The notes below the pieces were generated by a model. It saw only the letters and a program-made list of their open reading frames with translations. It was not told the DNA's origin and ran no database searches. Shown here piece after piece: positions 33,431 to 42,621 of a DNA stretch of 64,000 bases. Source of the stretch: Bacillus sp. S3 (GTDB taxonomy: Bacteria > Bacillota > Bacilli > Bacillales > Cytobacillaceae); the NCBI RefSeq assembly GCF_005154805.1, contig NZ_CP039727.1:989501-1053500 (forward strand), given 5' to 3'. Within the stretch, counting starts at the first letter, position 1. Every line of letters begins with the position of its first letter. The translations under genes were made by a program, and so were the position numbers.

Positions 33431-34630
33431 TTATACATAACGATTTCTCCCCGAAAGCATCCCAAATAGGATGACGAGAACAGAGACGGCGATGAGGGTG
33501 ACAAGTGGAATTGTCCACATATGGGTCTGGTCATACAAATAGCCAATAAACAATGGCCCAACAGCTGCCAGGATGTACCCAGTTGATTGTGCCATTCCAG
33601 ATAATTCAGCAGCCTGGCGGGCATTTCTTGCTCGGAGCCCAATATAGCTTAGTGCTAATGGAAAGGTCCCGCCCAATCCAACACCGATGAATATAATACT
33701 GATGATGATAATGGAATAGGCTGAGAATAACAGTAATCCAACAAATCCAAGGAGTGAGCACAACGTCAGCATGAAGGCAATCCATGTTTGTGAGCGGGAA
33801 CGTCCGGCTATAACAGGAATAAAGAAAGCTGCCGGCAGTCCCACTAATTGGGAGAATGAAAGCATCCAACCTGCCGTACCTATACTCATTCCATGACTAT
33901 GCAGGATTTCAGGTAACCAAGAAATGGTTACATAAAATAAAAAGGACTGAAATCCCATAAAGATGGCGATTTGCCAGGCAAGTGGCGAACGCCAGATGTT
34001 ACCGGAGTTAACACTAACTCTATTTATTGCTCTGCCATCTCCTTTATTAAATTTGAGAAGAAAGATCCAAACCAAGATTGCAGCTACTACCGGTAATCCC
34101 CAAACGATTAAAGCCCCCTGCCAGCCAAGGTTTAAACCATTTGCTAATGGAACACTAAGTCCCGAGGCTAATGAGGCAATCAATCCCATTGAGGTGGAAT
34201 AAATACTTGTAATAAGACCGAACTTTTGCGGGAATTTATCCTTTGCGACGGCTGGCAAAAGAACATTTCCTATGGCAATACCCGCTCCAACCAAAAAAGT
34301 TCCGGTGAATAGAAAAAACGTCATGGGGATGGAGCGAATACATAAACCGATTAAAAGTGTAATTAAACCAACCAGTAAAGTGCCTTCATTTTTTAGACGA
34401 TTTGCGATTTTTGGAACAATGGGTGACATGATTGCAAAAACGATTAAGGGCAAACTCATTAATAAACCTGCACTCCAATGTGCAAGTCCCATATCTTTCT
34501 GTATATTTCCTACCAACGGCCCGATGGATGTAATGCCTGGGCGAAGATTAAAGGCGACAAGGATAATCCCTATAACAAGTAAGAATGTATATGTCGATTT
34601 CGTACGAGCTTTAGTTTGCTGCAATTCCAC
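33431..34630 (-). CDS. MFS transporter of the CynX/NimT (cyanate transporter-like) family
   Basis: 399 residues with about 12 membrane helices. The opening ILVAFNLRPGITSIGPLVGNIQ is the mark of the CynX/NimT family, with LRP(A/G)xxxxGP in helix 1. Family members transport cyanate, 2-nitroimidazole or other small organic anions; the substrate here is unknown. GTG at 34630 follows AAGGGAG at 8 bp. No operon partners. Confidence 0.85.
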   Translation of the reverse strand: MELQQTKARTKSTYTFLLVIGIILVAFNLRPGITSIGPLVGNIQKDMGLAHWSAGLLMSLPLIVFAIMSPIVPKIANRLKNEGTLLVGLITLLIGLCIRSIPMTFFLFTGTFLVGAGIAIGNVLLPAVAKDKFPQKFGLITSIYSTSMGLIASLASGLSVPLANGLNLGWQGALIVWGLPVVAAILVWIFLLKFNKGDGRAINRVSVNSGNIWRSPLAWQIAIFMGFQSFLFYVTISWLPEILHSHGMSIGTAGWMLSFSQLVGLPAAFFIPVIAGRSRSQTWIAFMLTLCSLLGFVGLLLFSAYSIIIISIIFIGVGLGGTFPLALSYIGLRARNARQAAELSGMAQSTGYILAAVGPLFIGYLYDQTHMWTIPLVTLIAVSVLVILFGMLSGRNRYV

Positions 34631-34847
34631 TAAAAGAACTCCCTTCTGAAAAACAAGCTACCCTAAAGTATATCATGGTGAACTATTACAGTCACTGTTT
34701 GCCCAAAGGATATTTCAGAAATGAGGCCTCAAGAAAGTAGTTTTAAAATTTACAATTCTTCATATCTGCTCAACATTCTATTAACCGTAGCTTAATATAT
34801 TTGCGTTTTAATAGAGTGGTAATGAAAAAAAGGGAGGCAATTAATAG

Positions 34848-37334
34848 ATGAAAAAGAGATTGACGGCTGTATTAGCCCTTAGTTTAATGATTCCTGCAGT
34901 AACACCTGCGGCAGCGGCTGGGAAGGATATCACGATCAATTCTTTCAAATTTAACTCAATGAAAGCTCCGGCAACCATCGAAGAAATGGTGCAAACCTAT
35001 ACAGGTGCATCCGTGGATGTTACATATAGCAACGGAGCAACGAAGAACTTCCCGCTTACTTATAAACAGTTATACCTTTCTGATGAAAAAATAGTGACGA
35101 ATAAAGGGGCGAAAATCCCTGCAGGAACTCCAATTGATGTCAATGGAGATCCGATTATAGATAAAAGTATTCCTGGTCAAGAGTCCTACTATGTCTCAGA
35201 TGCTCCTGATTCAAATAGTTTAATGAACGTGGGCGGGAATCTGTTCATGGTATCACATTTTGAATATGATACTCTTGATAACGCTGGAAATTCCGCTTAT
35301 GGTGTCGTTCCAGCATCCATGACATTAACAGAATTAAATCAAAACAAAAAGAATGGTGAACTATCTGTTAAACAGGCAAAAAAGGTTGACTTTTCCCTTG
35401 TAAATGGACTTTGGATTCCATGTAATGGTTCTACCTCTCCTTGGGGAACCCATTTAGGTTCGGAAGAATACGAGCCAAATGCCCGCCAATTTGAAGCTGA
35501 AATAGGGACTGATAAAGATTCAACAAATGTGAAAGGTTTTGCCAAGCTTTATTTTGGTGATGAAACGAAAGCAAATCCATATAATTATGGATGGATCCCT
35601 GAAGTGACAGTACAGCCAAATGGTGATACCAGTGTGGTAAAACATTATAGTACTGGCCGTTTTTCTCATGAAATGATGGAGGTAATGCCTGATAATCGGA
35701 CAGCCTTCTTCGGAGATGATGGAAACTACACCGTCACATTCATGTATGTTGCAGACAAAGAAAAAGACTTATCTGCTGGAACCCTGTATGCGGCTAAATT
35801 TGGACAAACGAGTACAGAAAATGGCGGAGCTGGAAATCTTGAGTGGATCAAGCTTGGCCATGCTACCGACGATGAAATCAGAGCGATTATTGACAAGGGT
35901 ACAAAATTCAGTGATATTTTTGAAACAGCGAACGAACCAACAGAAGGCTTTACGGCCGTTAAAACCGATTCCAGCGGAGCAAAAGTAGAATATCTAAAAG
36001 TAAAACCGGGAATGGAAAAGGCAGCGGCATTCTTAGAATCCCGTCGATACGCAGCCTTAAAAGGCGCAACGGCTGAATTCCGAAAAATGGAAGGTTTAGC
36101 AGTAAACGCGAAAGATAAGAAAGCCTACATGGCCATGTCTGAAATCGGAAAAGGGATGCTGGAAGATACAAAGAAGGCTGACCCTGCTGATGATATCCGC
36201 TTACCACAGATTCTTGCAGGTGGAACATATGAATTGAATCTAACAGGGGGGCAAAAAGATAAGGATGGCAATACCATTGATAGTAACTATGTTGCCTCTG
36301 CCATGAAAGCAATTGTTGTCGGTGAGGACTTAGCTGTACCAGATGAATACGGCAATAAAGCAAATCCTAATAAAGTGTCTAAACCGGATAACTTAAGCTA
36401 CTCGGAAAAAATGAGAACCTTATTCATCGGTGAAGATGGCGTTGAACATACGAATAACTTTGTTTGGGCCTATAACATTGATACAAAAGAATTGTCCCGT
36501 GTGCTGTCAGTGCCAGTCGGAGCAGAAGCAACAGGCTTACGGGTCCTTGATAACTTTAACGGATTCTCTTATATTTTGAGCAACTACCAGCATCCTGGGG
36601 ATGAACTTCAAAATTTCAAAGGAACGGCTGTGGATAAGGATGAATTAGAGAAGGCTATGAAAGAGGGCATCGGCATCCTGAAAAAGGGTGGTATTGGTTA
36701 TATCGCCGGCATGCCACAGTTAAATGATCTTCATGTTGGCTGGCATTTCAATTCCGGTAAATGGTTCTTCTACGATGAAAAAGGTGAAATGCAAACTGGC
36801 TGGGTAAAAGTTGGAACTCAGTGGTACTTCCTTGATGTGTCGTCGGGTGAAATGAAAACCGGCTGGGTGAAGGACGGTAAGAAATGGTACTACCTTGCGT
36901 CATCCGGTGAAATGAAAACCGGCTGGGTGAAGGATGGAGCAAAGTGGTACCTTCTTGGATCATCCGGTGAAATGCAAACCGGCTGGGTGAAGGACGGAGC
37001 AAAGTGGTACTATCTTGGGACATCAGGCGAAATGAAAACCGGCTGGGTGAAGGACGGAGCGAAGTGGTACTATCTTGGATCATCCGGTGAAATGAAAACC
37101 GGCTGGGTGAAAGACGGAGCAAAATGGTACTATCTTGGCACATCAGGCGAAATGAAAACCGGCTGGGTAAAAGACGGAGTAAAATGGTACTATCTTGGAT
37201 CATCCGGTGAAATGAAAACTGGCTGGATACAAGTCGGTAAGAAGTGGTACTATCTATATAGCGATGGCAGTATGGCAACAAACACAACCATCAATGGCTA
37301 CAAAGTCAATAAGAATGGTGAATGGATTAAATAA
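34848..37334 (+). CDS. Secreted PhoX-like (DUF839) protein with a C-terminal wall-binding repeat array
   Basis: 828 residues in three parts. A signal peptide (about 1-24, ending TPAAAAG) exports it. Residues about 35-620 are a PhoX/DUF839 beta-propeller-like domain, with the PhoX marker GSTSPWGTHLGSEEYEP near 192 and GRFSHEMMEVMPDNRTAFFGDDG. PhoX enzymes are Ca/Fe phosphatases. Residues about 632 onward hold nine 20-residue aromatic repeats of the choline/wall-binding type (GWVKDGAKWYYLGSSGEMKT and variants), then NTTINGYKVNKNGEWIK. The tail probably ties it to the cell envelope. GGAGGCAATTAATAG precedes the ATG. Phosphatase activity is inferred. Confidence 0.85.
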   Translation: MKKRLTAVLALSLMIPAVTPAAAAGKDITINSFKFNSMKAPATIEEMVQTYTGASVDVTYSNGATKNFPLTYKQLYLSDEKIVTNKGAKIPAGTPIDVNGDPIIDKSIPGQESYYVSDAPDSNSLMNVGGNLFMVSHFEYDTLDNAGNSAYGVVPASMTLTELNQNKKNGELSVKQAKKVDFSLVNGLWIPCNGSTSPWGTHLGSEEYEPNARQFEAEIGTDKDSTNVKGFAKLYFGDETKANPYNYGWIPEVTVQPNGDTSVVKHYSTGRFSHEMMEVMPDNRTAFFGDDGNYTVTFMYVADKEKDLSAGTLYAAKFGQTSTENGGAGNLEWIKLGHATDDEIRAIIDKGTKFSDIFETANEPTEGFTAVKTDSSGAKVEYLKVKPGMEKAAAFLESRRYAALKGATAEFRKMEGLAVNAKDKKAYMAMSEIGKGMLEDTKKADPADDIRLPQILAGGTYELNLTGGQKDKDGNTIDSNYVASAMKAIVVGEDLAVPDEYGNKANPNKVSKPDNLSYSEKMRTLFIGEDGVEHTNNFVWAYNIDTKELSRVLSVPVGAEATGLRVLDNFNGFSYILSNYQHPGDELQNFKGTAVDKDELEKAMKEGIGILKKGGIGYIAGMPQLNDLHVGWHFNSGKWFFYDEKGEMQTGWVKVGTQWYFLDVSSGEMKTGWVKDGKKWYYLASSGEMKTGWVKDGAKWYLLGSSGEMQTGWVKDGAKWYYLGTSGEMKTGWVKDGAKWYYLGSSGEMKTGWVKDGAKWYYLGTSGEMKTGWVKDGVKWYYLGSSGEMKTGWIQVGKKWYYLYSDGSMATNTTINGYKVNKNGEWIK
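36739..37290 (+). repeat. Nine coding repeats of 60 bp (wall-binding array)
   Basis: Nine in-frame units encode GW..(G)xxWYYL..SGEMKT motifs; the second is 63 bp. The middle units are nearly identical at the DNA level, so recent expansion by slippage or recombination is likely. Confidence 0.9.
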
Positions 37335-37350
37335 TTCTTAGTCATAATTT

Positions 37351-37385
37351 GTAAGGCGGACAGCGCTAGTCACTGTCCGCCTTAC
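37351..37385. terminator. Bidirectional terminator between PhoX-like and M15 genes
   Basis: GTAAGGCGGACAG (37351-37363) pairs perfectly with 37373-37385. It lies between convergent genes and overlaps the last bases of the minus-strand gene. Confidence 0.65.
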
Positions 37386-37954
37386 TTGTTATCTGCTGTC
37401 ATCGATGGATCTGCAGGTCGATCTCCATTCTGTAAATCCGCAATGCTTAGGCCAAAATTCATCTCTAAATGGGGGTAATCTTTAAATTTAGCCCAGTCAC
37501 CTCCCCATTCAAATCCTAAAGTTTTTGCCATATTTACGACCTCGGTCCAATCTGCTTTTCCATTTTGATTTCCATCATATTGCATATCCCAAACCACATT
37601 CCCAGAAGGCGTTTTTAATGCAAAATCAATCGCAAGTCCAAAATTATGATAAGACTGTCCGCCTTTGGCATAGGTAACAATCGTTCCCTCGGATGTCCTT
37701 CCCTTTTCATAAAGCCGGTCTTGATCCTCTGCACTTCGGAAACCATCCGTAATCACTATCACAATTCCTTTTTTCGCTGCTTGTTGGATCAATTCATTGC
37801 TCCGTTCTTGAACAATTGGATGGAGTTCAGTTGGATATGAGTCAGAATGAGTGATTTTTGGTTCTGTATCTTTAAGAAAAATAGTAAAGAATAGGATAGC
37901 AATCAATGCGAGCAAAAATAAATAAATGGAACTTCCTATCCGTTTTCGTTTCAA
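37382..37954 (-). CDS. Membrane-anchored M15-family peptidase (CwlK/VanY-like)
   Basis: 190 residues. One N-terminal membrane helix (SIYLFLLALIAILFFTIFL) is followed by an M15 peptidase domain with GFRSAEDQDRLYEKGR, the zinc ligands in SYHNFGLAIDF (His, Asp) and PHLEM (His), and the Glu/Trp region. The pattern is closest to CwlK-type L-alanyl-D-glutamate or D,D-peptidases that cut peptidoglycan stem peptides. TTG at 37954 follows AAAGGAC; an ATG just upstream stops after three codons. Convergent with the PhoX-like gene. Confidence 0.85.
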   Translation of the reverse strand: MKRKRIGSSIYLFLLALIAILFFTIFLKDTEPKITHSDSYPTELHPIVQERSNELIQQAAKKGIVIVITDGFRSAEDQDRLYEKGRTSEGTIVTYAKGGQSYHNFGLAIDFALKTPSGNVVWDMQYDGNQNGKADWTEVVNMAKTLGFEWGGDWAKFKDYPHLEMNFGLSIADLQNGDRPADPSMTADNK

Positions 37955-38118
37955 ATCTTCATAGTCCTTTCCTATTTAAAATGATTTCATAAGCTAAGAC
38001 GGTTATTCCAGCCTAATTGTTTCATATAATTATAATCTATTATGAGGGGGAATTCATTTTTACCGATGGCTTTTTGAATGGTAAATACTTGGAAAGAGCA
38101 AATTTTTCACTCCGAACA

Positions 38119-38147
38119 TTGCTTTGCGATGTACATCGTTATACAAT
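38119..38147 (+). promoter_or_regulatory. padR promoter with palindromic operator in the spacer
   Basis: -35 TTGCTT (38119-38124), 17-bp spacer, -10 TACAAT (38142-38147). The spacer holds the perfect 12-bp palindrome CGATGTACATCG (38127-38138), whose ATGT/ACAT halves resemble PadR-family sites. Confidence 0.55.
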
Positions 38148-38175
38148 GATACTAGAAATATTTGGAGGTTATCAT

Positions 38176-38502
38176 ATGGATAGAGAGCTGCTGAAAGGCA
38201 GTATTGAGATCCTGCTGCTTTCTTTATTAGCAGACGCGGATAGTTACGGCTATGAAATGACGAAGAAGTTAAGGGTGTTAAGTGAAGATGCTTACCACAT
38301 GAACGAAGGTACGCTGTATCCTGCATTAAAAAGGCTAGAAAATAAAGACTGTGTTACATCCTATTGGAGTCAAGGGCTAGATGGAAGCAGAAGAAAATAT
38401 TATTCTATTACTGAAACAGGCCGTAAGAATTTAGCCGACAAAGTAAGGAACTGGAAACAAATAAATCAGTTAATCGACAAAACGTTGGAGGGATTGACTT
38501 GA
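38176..38502 (+). CDS. PadR-family transcriptional regulator
   Basis: 108 residues. A PadR-type winged helix: LLKGSIEILLLSLLADADSYGYEMTKKLR at the start, NEGTLYPALKRLENKDCVTSYW as recognition helix and wing, and GSRRKYYSITETGRKNL. ATG at 38176 follows TTGGAGGT; the longer frame from 38017 is not coding. The stop overlaps the next start (TTGA), so it is coupled to a membrane protein with a permease-prefix domain. Such pairs usually have PadR as local repressor. Confidence 0.9.
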   Translation: MDRELLKGSIEILLLSLLADADSYGYEMTKKLRVLSEDAYHMNEGTLYPALKRLENKDCVTSYWSQGLDGSRRKYYSITETGRKNLADKVRNWKQINQLIDKTLEGLT

Positions 38503-39149
38503 AACATCTTGAACACTATGTAAAAGAAATCGTCTCGGATTTACCGATGAATGAGGATGAAAAAGAGGAAGTTAGAGAGGAAATTTTTTCTCATCTGAAA
38601 GAACATGCCAAGGAACTGATGATTAAGGGGTATACAGAGGAGGAGGCAGTTCTCCAAGCAATGAAGTCATTTGGAAATGAAAGAAAATTGAACTGGGAAA
38701 TGAAAAAGGCTGCCTTTCCATTCTATAAACCAGTACGCTTTATTTGGAATGTGTTTTTTGTAACAGCAGCATTATGCCTCATTTCATTTTCAGCAATGGA
38801 ATTTTATCATCCGGAATTCGATAATGCCCTGCCGCTTGAAAGTGTTATGATGGGCTTCTTTTTAGTTGTTTTCATTGCGGGAGCAGCAGAGGTCTTATAT
38901 GAAGCAATTAATCAACAATTTAAATCGAAGTGGCTTGCCAATCCATGGCTGTTCTTTTTCATCCCATCTCTAATTTTTGGCGGAGTACAGTCAATGTCGT
39001 TCCTCAAAAATCCGGAGCAATATCCAGATGGCCTTTGGCTTGATTTGTTCGCTATTCCTATTGGCGCTTTTGCGTATCTTGTTTCAAGACAGCTTTTCAC
39101 ACGAATTTTTGTTCGCAACCGCAGGGACTTCATAGGGAAAATTGATTAA
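38499..39149 (+). CDS. Permease-prefix-domain membrane protein (PadR partner)
   Basis: 216 residues. The N-terminal 65 residues form the helical prefix domain typical of PadR partners (MNEDEKEEVREEIFSHLKEHAKELMIKGYTEEEAVLQAMKSFG, in part). Four hydrophobic helices follow in the C-terminal two thirds. Function is unknown; related DUF1700/HAAS-like proteins are thought to relay signals at the membrane. TTG at 38499 overlaps the padR stop, and TTGGAGGGA lies 6 bp upstream. Confidence 0.8.
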   Translation: MKHLEHYVKEIVSDLPMNEDEKEEVREEIFSHLKEHAKELMIKGYTEEEAVLQAMKSFGNERKLNWEMKKAAFPFYKPVRFIWNVFFVTAALCLISFSAMEFYHPEFDNALPLESVMMGFFLVVFIAGAAEVLYEAINQQFKSKWLANPWLFFFIPSLIFGGVQSMSFLKNPEQYPDGLWLDLFAIPIGAFAYLVSRQLFTRIFVRNRRDFIGKID

Positions 39150-39156
39150 AATGAAG

Positions 39157-39381
39157 TTAGTAAACTTTTCTAATCCCTGACAAACGAATGGTTAAAGAAT
39201 TTTTCTGTTCATCTTTTAATGAAAGGATTTGTTCACGCAAATTAAGGCAATAAACACGGCCTGTGGTGGTTTGTAATATTCCATTTTTCACATAATTAAT
39301 GGTTACAGATTTGTTTTCAGCCAATTGTTTTAAAAACATCCTTTTCCCAACTTTCATCTGTAATGGTTTATAAAATGCCAT
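39157..39381 (-). CDS. Small basic protein of unknown function
   Basis: 74 residues, strongly basic, ending in a compact beta-strand pattern (VTINYVKNGILQTTTGRVYCLNLREQILSLKDEQ..SLTIRLSGIRKVY) that resembles a small beta-barrel fold. The start is uncertain (ATG at 39381 or inner ATGs), as no strong ribosome site is seen. It lies between the PadR unit and a MATE gene. I do not recognise the family. Confidence 0.5.
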   Translation of the reverse strand: MAFYKPLQMKVGKRMFLKQLAENKSVTINYVKNGILQTTTGRVYCLNLREQILSLKDEQKNSLTIRLSGIRKVY

Positions 39382-39466
39382 TTTACTTTGAATATATTAA
39401 GAGAAGGTGAAGTGGCTGTTAAGGATTGATGTTGAAACAATTAATATTTATATTAAAATGCAAATA

Positions 39467-39500
39467 GAAAGGTGCGAATCCATTTTCGCACCTTTCTTTA
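39467..39500 (-). terminator. Terminator of the MATE gene
   Basis: GAAAGGTGCGAA (39467-39478) pairs perfectly with 39485-39496; it overlaps the end of the minus-strand gene, with a T-rich run downstream. Confidence 0.7.
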
Positions 39501-40907
39501 CATATCAGGGGTTAAACTTTTTTGAACTTTTCGAATGTCCATCTTCGAAGTATTTTCAGCTAATATTTTCTTAAATTGAATCGCAAATACCGTAACTGTC
39601 ACAGCAACGGCAAGAAAGTCGGATACTGGTTCAGCAAGAAATACTGCAAATTCTTTATTAGAAAAGAAGTTTGGAAGGATATAGATCAACGGAATCAATA
39701 GAATGATTTTCCGCAATAGGGCAAGGATAAGTGATGTCTTAGCCTGCCCGACGGCAATAAATGTTTGTTGGCAGGCTAGCTGTGCCCCCATAACAAATGC
39801 GACAGCCATATAAATTTTCAGCGCCCATACTGTTGTCTCAATCAATTTTGGGTCATTGCTGAAAAGTGAAACAAAGAAATGTGGAAAAATGGTCATGATC
39901 AGCCAGAAAGTAAACGAAAAGCTCATGGAAGAAATAATCAGTAATTTAAACGTTCGTTTCATCCGTTCATTATTTTTAGCCCCATAATTATAGCTGATAA
40001 TCGGTTGTGAACCCTGAGTTAATCCCATAATCGGCAGAATCATCATTTGCATTAAACTGGACAGGATGGTCATGGCGCCTACCGCCATATCTCCACCGTA
40101 ATTTTTAAGCGAAGAATTAAAGGCAATATTTAAGAGACTTTCGGTACTTTGCATTATAAACGGAGAAACTCCGAGCAGCAGGACTGGAGTAATTACTGAT
40201 TTTTTAAGCTTCATATATTTTTTTTGTATTTTCAGCTTTGTTTTTTTTCCAAATAAAAAGTATAACGTCCAAAGCGCCGATACCGCTTGGGCGATAACAT
40301 TGGCAATTGCCGCCCCTTCCACACCCATATCAAGACCAAAAATAAAAATCGGATCGAGGATAATACTAATGACTGCCCCGATGATGACGGTCATCATACT
40401 AATTTTTGCAAAGCCTTGTGTCGATATGAAAGTGTTTAGTCCTAAGGCGATTTGGACAAAGATCGTACCACACACATAATACTTAAAGAAGCCAAGGGCA
40501 TACGGCAGTGTTTCCGGTCCGGCCCCAAACAGTAAAAGAAGCTTTTCACCAGTAAATAAAAAAACGATGGTCAAGACAACTGAAATACCCACTAAGGACA
40601 CAAAACAGTTGCCTAATATTTGTTCTGCTTCGTCGTGTTTTCCTTGACCAAGTTTAATCGCCGCTCTTGGTGCGCCGCCCATTCCAATTAATGAACTAAA
40701 CGCGGCAATAATCATAATTATCGGAAACGTAACGCCAACACCTGTTAAGGCTGTGGCACCAATCTCTGGAATATGTCCAATGTAAATACGGTCAACCACA
40801 TTGTAAAGCATATTTACAAACTGGGCTGTAATTGCTGGCAGAGCAAGACTGACCAGCAATTTACCGACACTTTCCGTTCCTAGTCTATTCACACCCGCTT
40901 GATTCAT
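39498..40907 (-). CDS. MATE-family efflux transporter
   Basis: 469 residues, 12 predicted helices in two homologous halves. The opening SVGKLLVSLALPAITAQFVNMLYNVVDRIYIGHIPEIGATALTGVGVTFPI (in part) is the classical MATE helix 1-2 region, and ILPIMGLTQGSQPIISYNYGAKNNERMKRTFKL is the helix 7-8 repeat. It would export cationic drugs or metabolites by Na+ or H+ antiport. Start ATG at 40907 with AAGGAAG upstream. Confidence 0.92.
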   Translation of the reverse strand: MNQAGVNRLGTESVGKLLVSLALPAITAQFVNMLYNVVDRIYIGHIPEIGATALTGVGVTFPIIMIIAAFSSLIGMGGAPRAAIKLGQGKHDEAEQILGNCFVSLVGISVVLTIVFLFTGEKLLLLFGAGPETLPYALGFFKYYVCGTIFVQIALGLNTFISTQGFAKISMMTVIIGAVISIILDPIFIFGLDMGVEGAAIANVIAQAVSALWTLYFLFGKKTKLKIQKKYMKLKKSVITPVLLLGVSPFIMQSTESLLNIAFNSSLKNYGGDMAVGAMTILSSLMQMMILPIMGLTQGSQPIISYNYGAKNNERMKRTFKLLIISSMSFSFTFWLIMTIFPHFFVSLFSNDPKLIETTVWALKIYMAVAFVMGAQLACQQTFIAVGQAKTSLILALLRKIILLIPLIYILPNFFSNKEFAVFLAEPVSDFLAVAVTVTVFAIQFKKILAENTSKMDIRKVQKSLTPDM

Positions 40908-41072
40908 GATGAAACTTCCTTCCTATTAATAAAAACGGTTTTCCATTATTGAGTAAAAGACAATACAACAATTTTAGCATAAAAAAGGGTACGAATACGT
41001 TTTTGCCCCCTTTTAATATACATAAATACCCCTAATACTGGAAAACTATATAAAAATTAGGGGTGGTTCAGG

Positions 41073-42614
41073 ATGATTAAGAAAATGTTTAAATCACTTA
41101 ATAAGGCATTCAATACAGAACCACATTTTAACGAACAATCCAATGCCAATAACATTGAAGTAAAAAGTCAAGATATTAGTCGACATTATGAACAAAATTT
41201 AGAGACTTTTAAATCAATTTTTTCCATGCCAAAAAATATGGATGTTAGAATACGTGAGTTTACTATCCGTTCCCAAAATCGCCGTGCCTTTATCATTTAT
41301 ATCTGTACAATGGCAGATGAAGAGCAGATTCAAAGAAGCATTTTGGAACCGTTGATTGAAAACGCGAGGCAAAGAAGGGAAATTCGAGATATTGTCTCCT
41401 TCCCTATCGAAAATACATCTACAAATATTGGGAAGATTACGGAATCCATCACTTGTGGCGTCACCGCGCTATTTGTCGATGGTGATGATCAATGCTATAC
41501 ATTTGAAACAACAAAAATTCAAGGACGCGGCATTGAAAAGTCCGATAATGAAGTCATTGTTAAAGGGGCAAAAGAGGCTTTTAACGAAAAGTTAATCGAT
41601 AATGTAGCATTGATACGAAAAAAAATTCACAATGAAAACCTGATTGTCGAGGTACATGTTATTACAAAACGATCTAGAAACGAGGTAGTCCTTGTTTATG
41701 AAAAGGATCTGGTAAATGAAGAATTACTTCAATCGATAAAGGATCGGCTAGAAAAGATTGATGCAGATAGTATTCTTGAATTAAATATCTTGGAACAGTA
41801 TCTAGAGGAGCGGCCAAGATCCCTATTTCCTACTTTATTAAATACTGAACGTCCTGACAGGGCAGCCTCTTTTATTGAAGAAGGCCACATCATTTTATTA
41901 ATGTCGAATTCTCCAAATTGTCTTGTCTTGCCTGCTACCTTTTGGGCGATGTTCCATTCACCGGAGGACCATTACCTGCGGACACCGTATGGAAATTTCA
42001 TCAGGATATTGCGATTCCTTGCTTTATTTATCTCGCTTTTTGCATCGTCCGTTTATATTGCAATTACAAATTACCATGTGGGAATGATCCCCCCAGATTT
42101 GTTAATGGCTATCGCGGGGTCAAGAGAACGTGTCCCCTTTCCATCTGTCATTGAAATCTTGATGATGGAAATTGCCTTTGAACTGATTCGGGAAGCCGGA
42201 CTCCGTGTGCCATCCCCGATTGGTCCAACAATCGGAATTGTAGGTGCCTTAATATTGGGACAGGCTGCTGTTCAAGCGAATATTATTAGCCCAATCGTCA
42301 TCATTGTCATTGCATTAAGCGGCTTAAGTTCTTTTATTATCAGTGATACTAGCATGAATTTCGCGATTCGTATATCTCGCTTTTTGTTTATTTTTGCAGC
42401 AGGATTTCTTGGAATTTATGGTGTCACCGCTGTAGCTATTATCGGCCTATATTATTTAGTTTCATTAAAATCATTTGGCACACCTTATTTTGCACCAATG
42501 ACACCGCATTTCTTCTCAGGAAAGGATCTAATTATTCGTCATGTTCCCATGAAAGTAAGATTTCGCCCCGGTTATCTAAAACCAAAAGATATGGTCAAAC
42601 AAAGAAAGGGATAA
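41073..42614 (+). CDS. Spore germination receptor subunit A (GerA family)
   Basis: 513 residues. A large hydrophilic N-terminal part (about 1-300), including the RSRNEVVLVYEKDLVNEELLQSIKDRLEKIDADSILE-type GerAA core, is followed by about five membrane helices and the conserved loop PPDLLMAIAGSRERVPFPSVIEILMMEIAFELIREAGLRVPSPIGPTIGIVGALILGQAAVQ (in part). The A subunit sits in the spore inner membrane and helps form the germinant-triggered channel. It is the first gene of an A-B-C operon. AGGGGTGG precedes the ATG. Expression under the forespore factor sigma-G is expected from the family; I found no clear promoter. Confidence 0.93.
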   Translation: MIKKMFKSLNKAFNTEPHFNEQSNANNIEVKSQDISRHYEQNLETFKSIFSMPKNMDVRIREFTIRSQNRRAFIIYICTMADEEQIQRSILEPLIENARQRREIRDIVSFPIENTSTNIGKITESITCGVTALFVDGDDQCYTFETTKIQGRGIEKSDNEVIVKGAKEAFNEKLIDNVALIRKKIHNENLIVEVHVITKRSRNEVVLVYEKDLVNEELLQSIKDRLEKIDADSILELNILEQYLEERPRSLFPTLLNTERPDRAASFIEEGHIILLMSNSPNCLVLPATFWAMFHSPEDHYLRTPYGNFIRILRFLALFISLFASSVYIAITNYHVGMIPPDLLMAIAGSRERVPFPSVIEILMMEIAFELIREAGLRVPSPIGPTIGIVGALILGQAAVQANIISPIVIIVIALSGLSSFIISDTSMNFAIRISRFLFIFAAGFLGIYGVTAVAIIGLYYLVSLKSFGTPYFAPMTPHFFSGKDLIIRHVPMKVRFRPGYLKPKDMVKQRKG

Positions 42615-42621
42615 CGATCTG

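Noticed and set aside
36748..37287. Long minus-strand reading frame of 179 codons inside the PhoX-like gene
   Set aside because: It is the antisense shadow of the 60-bp coding repeats. It has no ribosome site, and its periodic composition follows the plus-strand repeat.
40960..41060. Sigma-G promoter before the ger operon
   Set aside because: CATAAATA at 41021 looks like a -10, but no suitable -35 lies at the required 17-18 bp.
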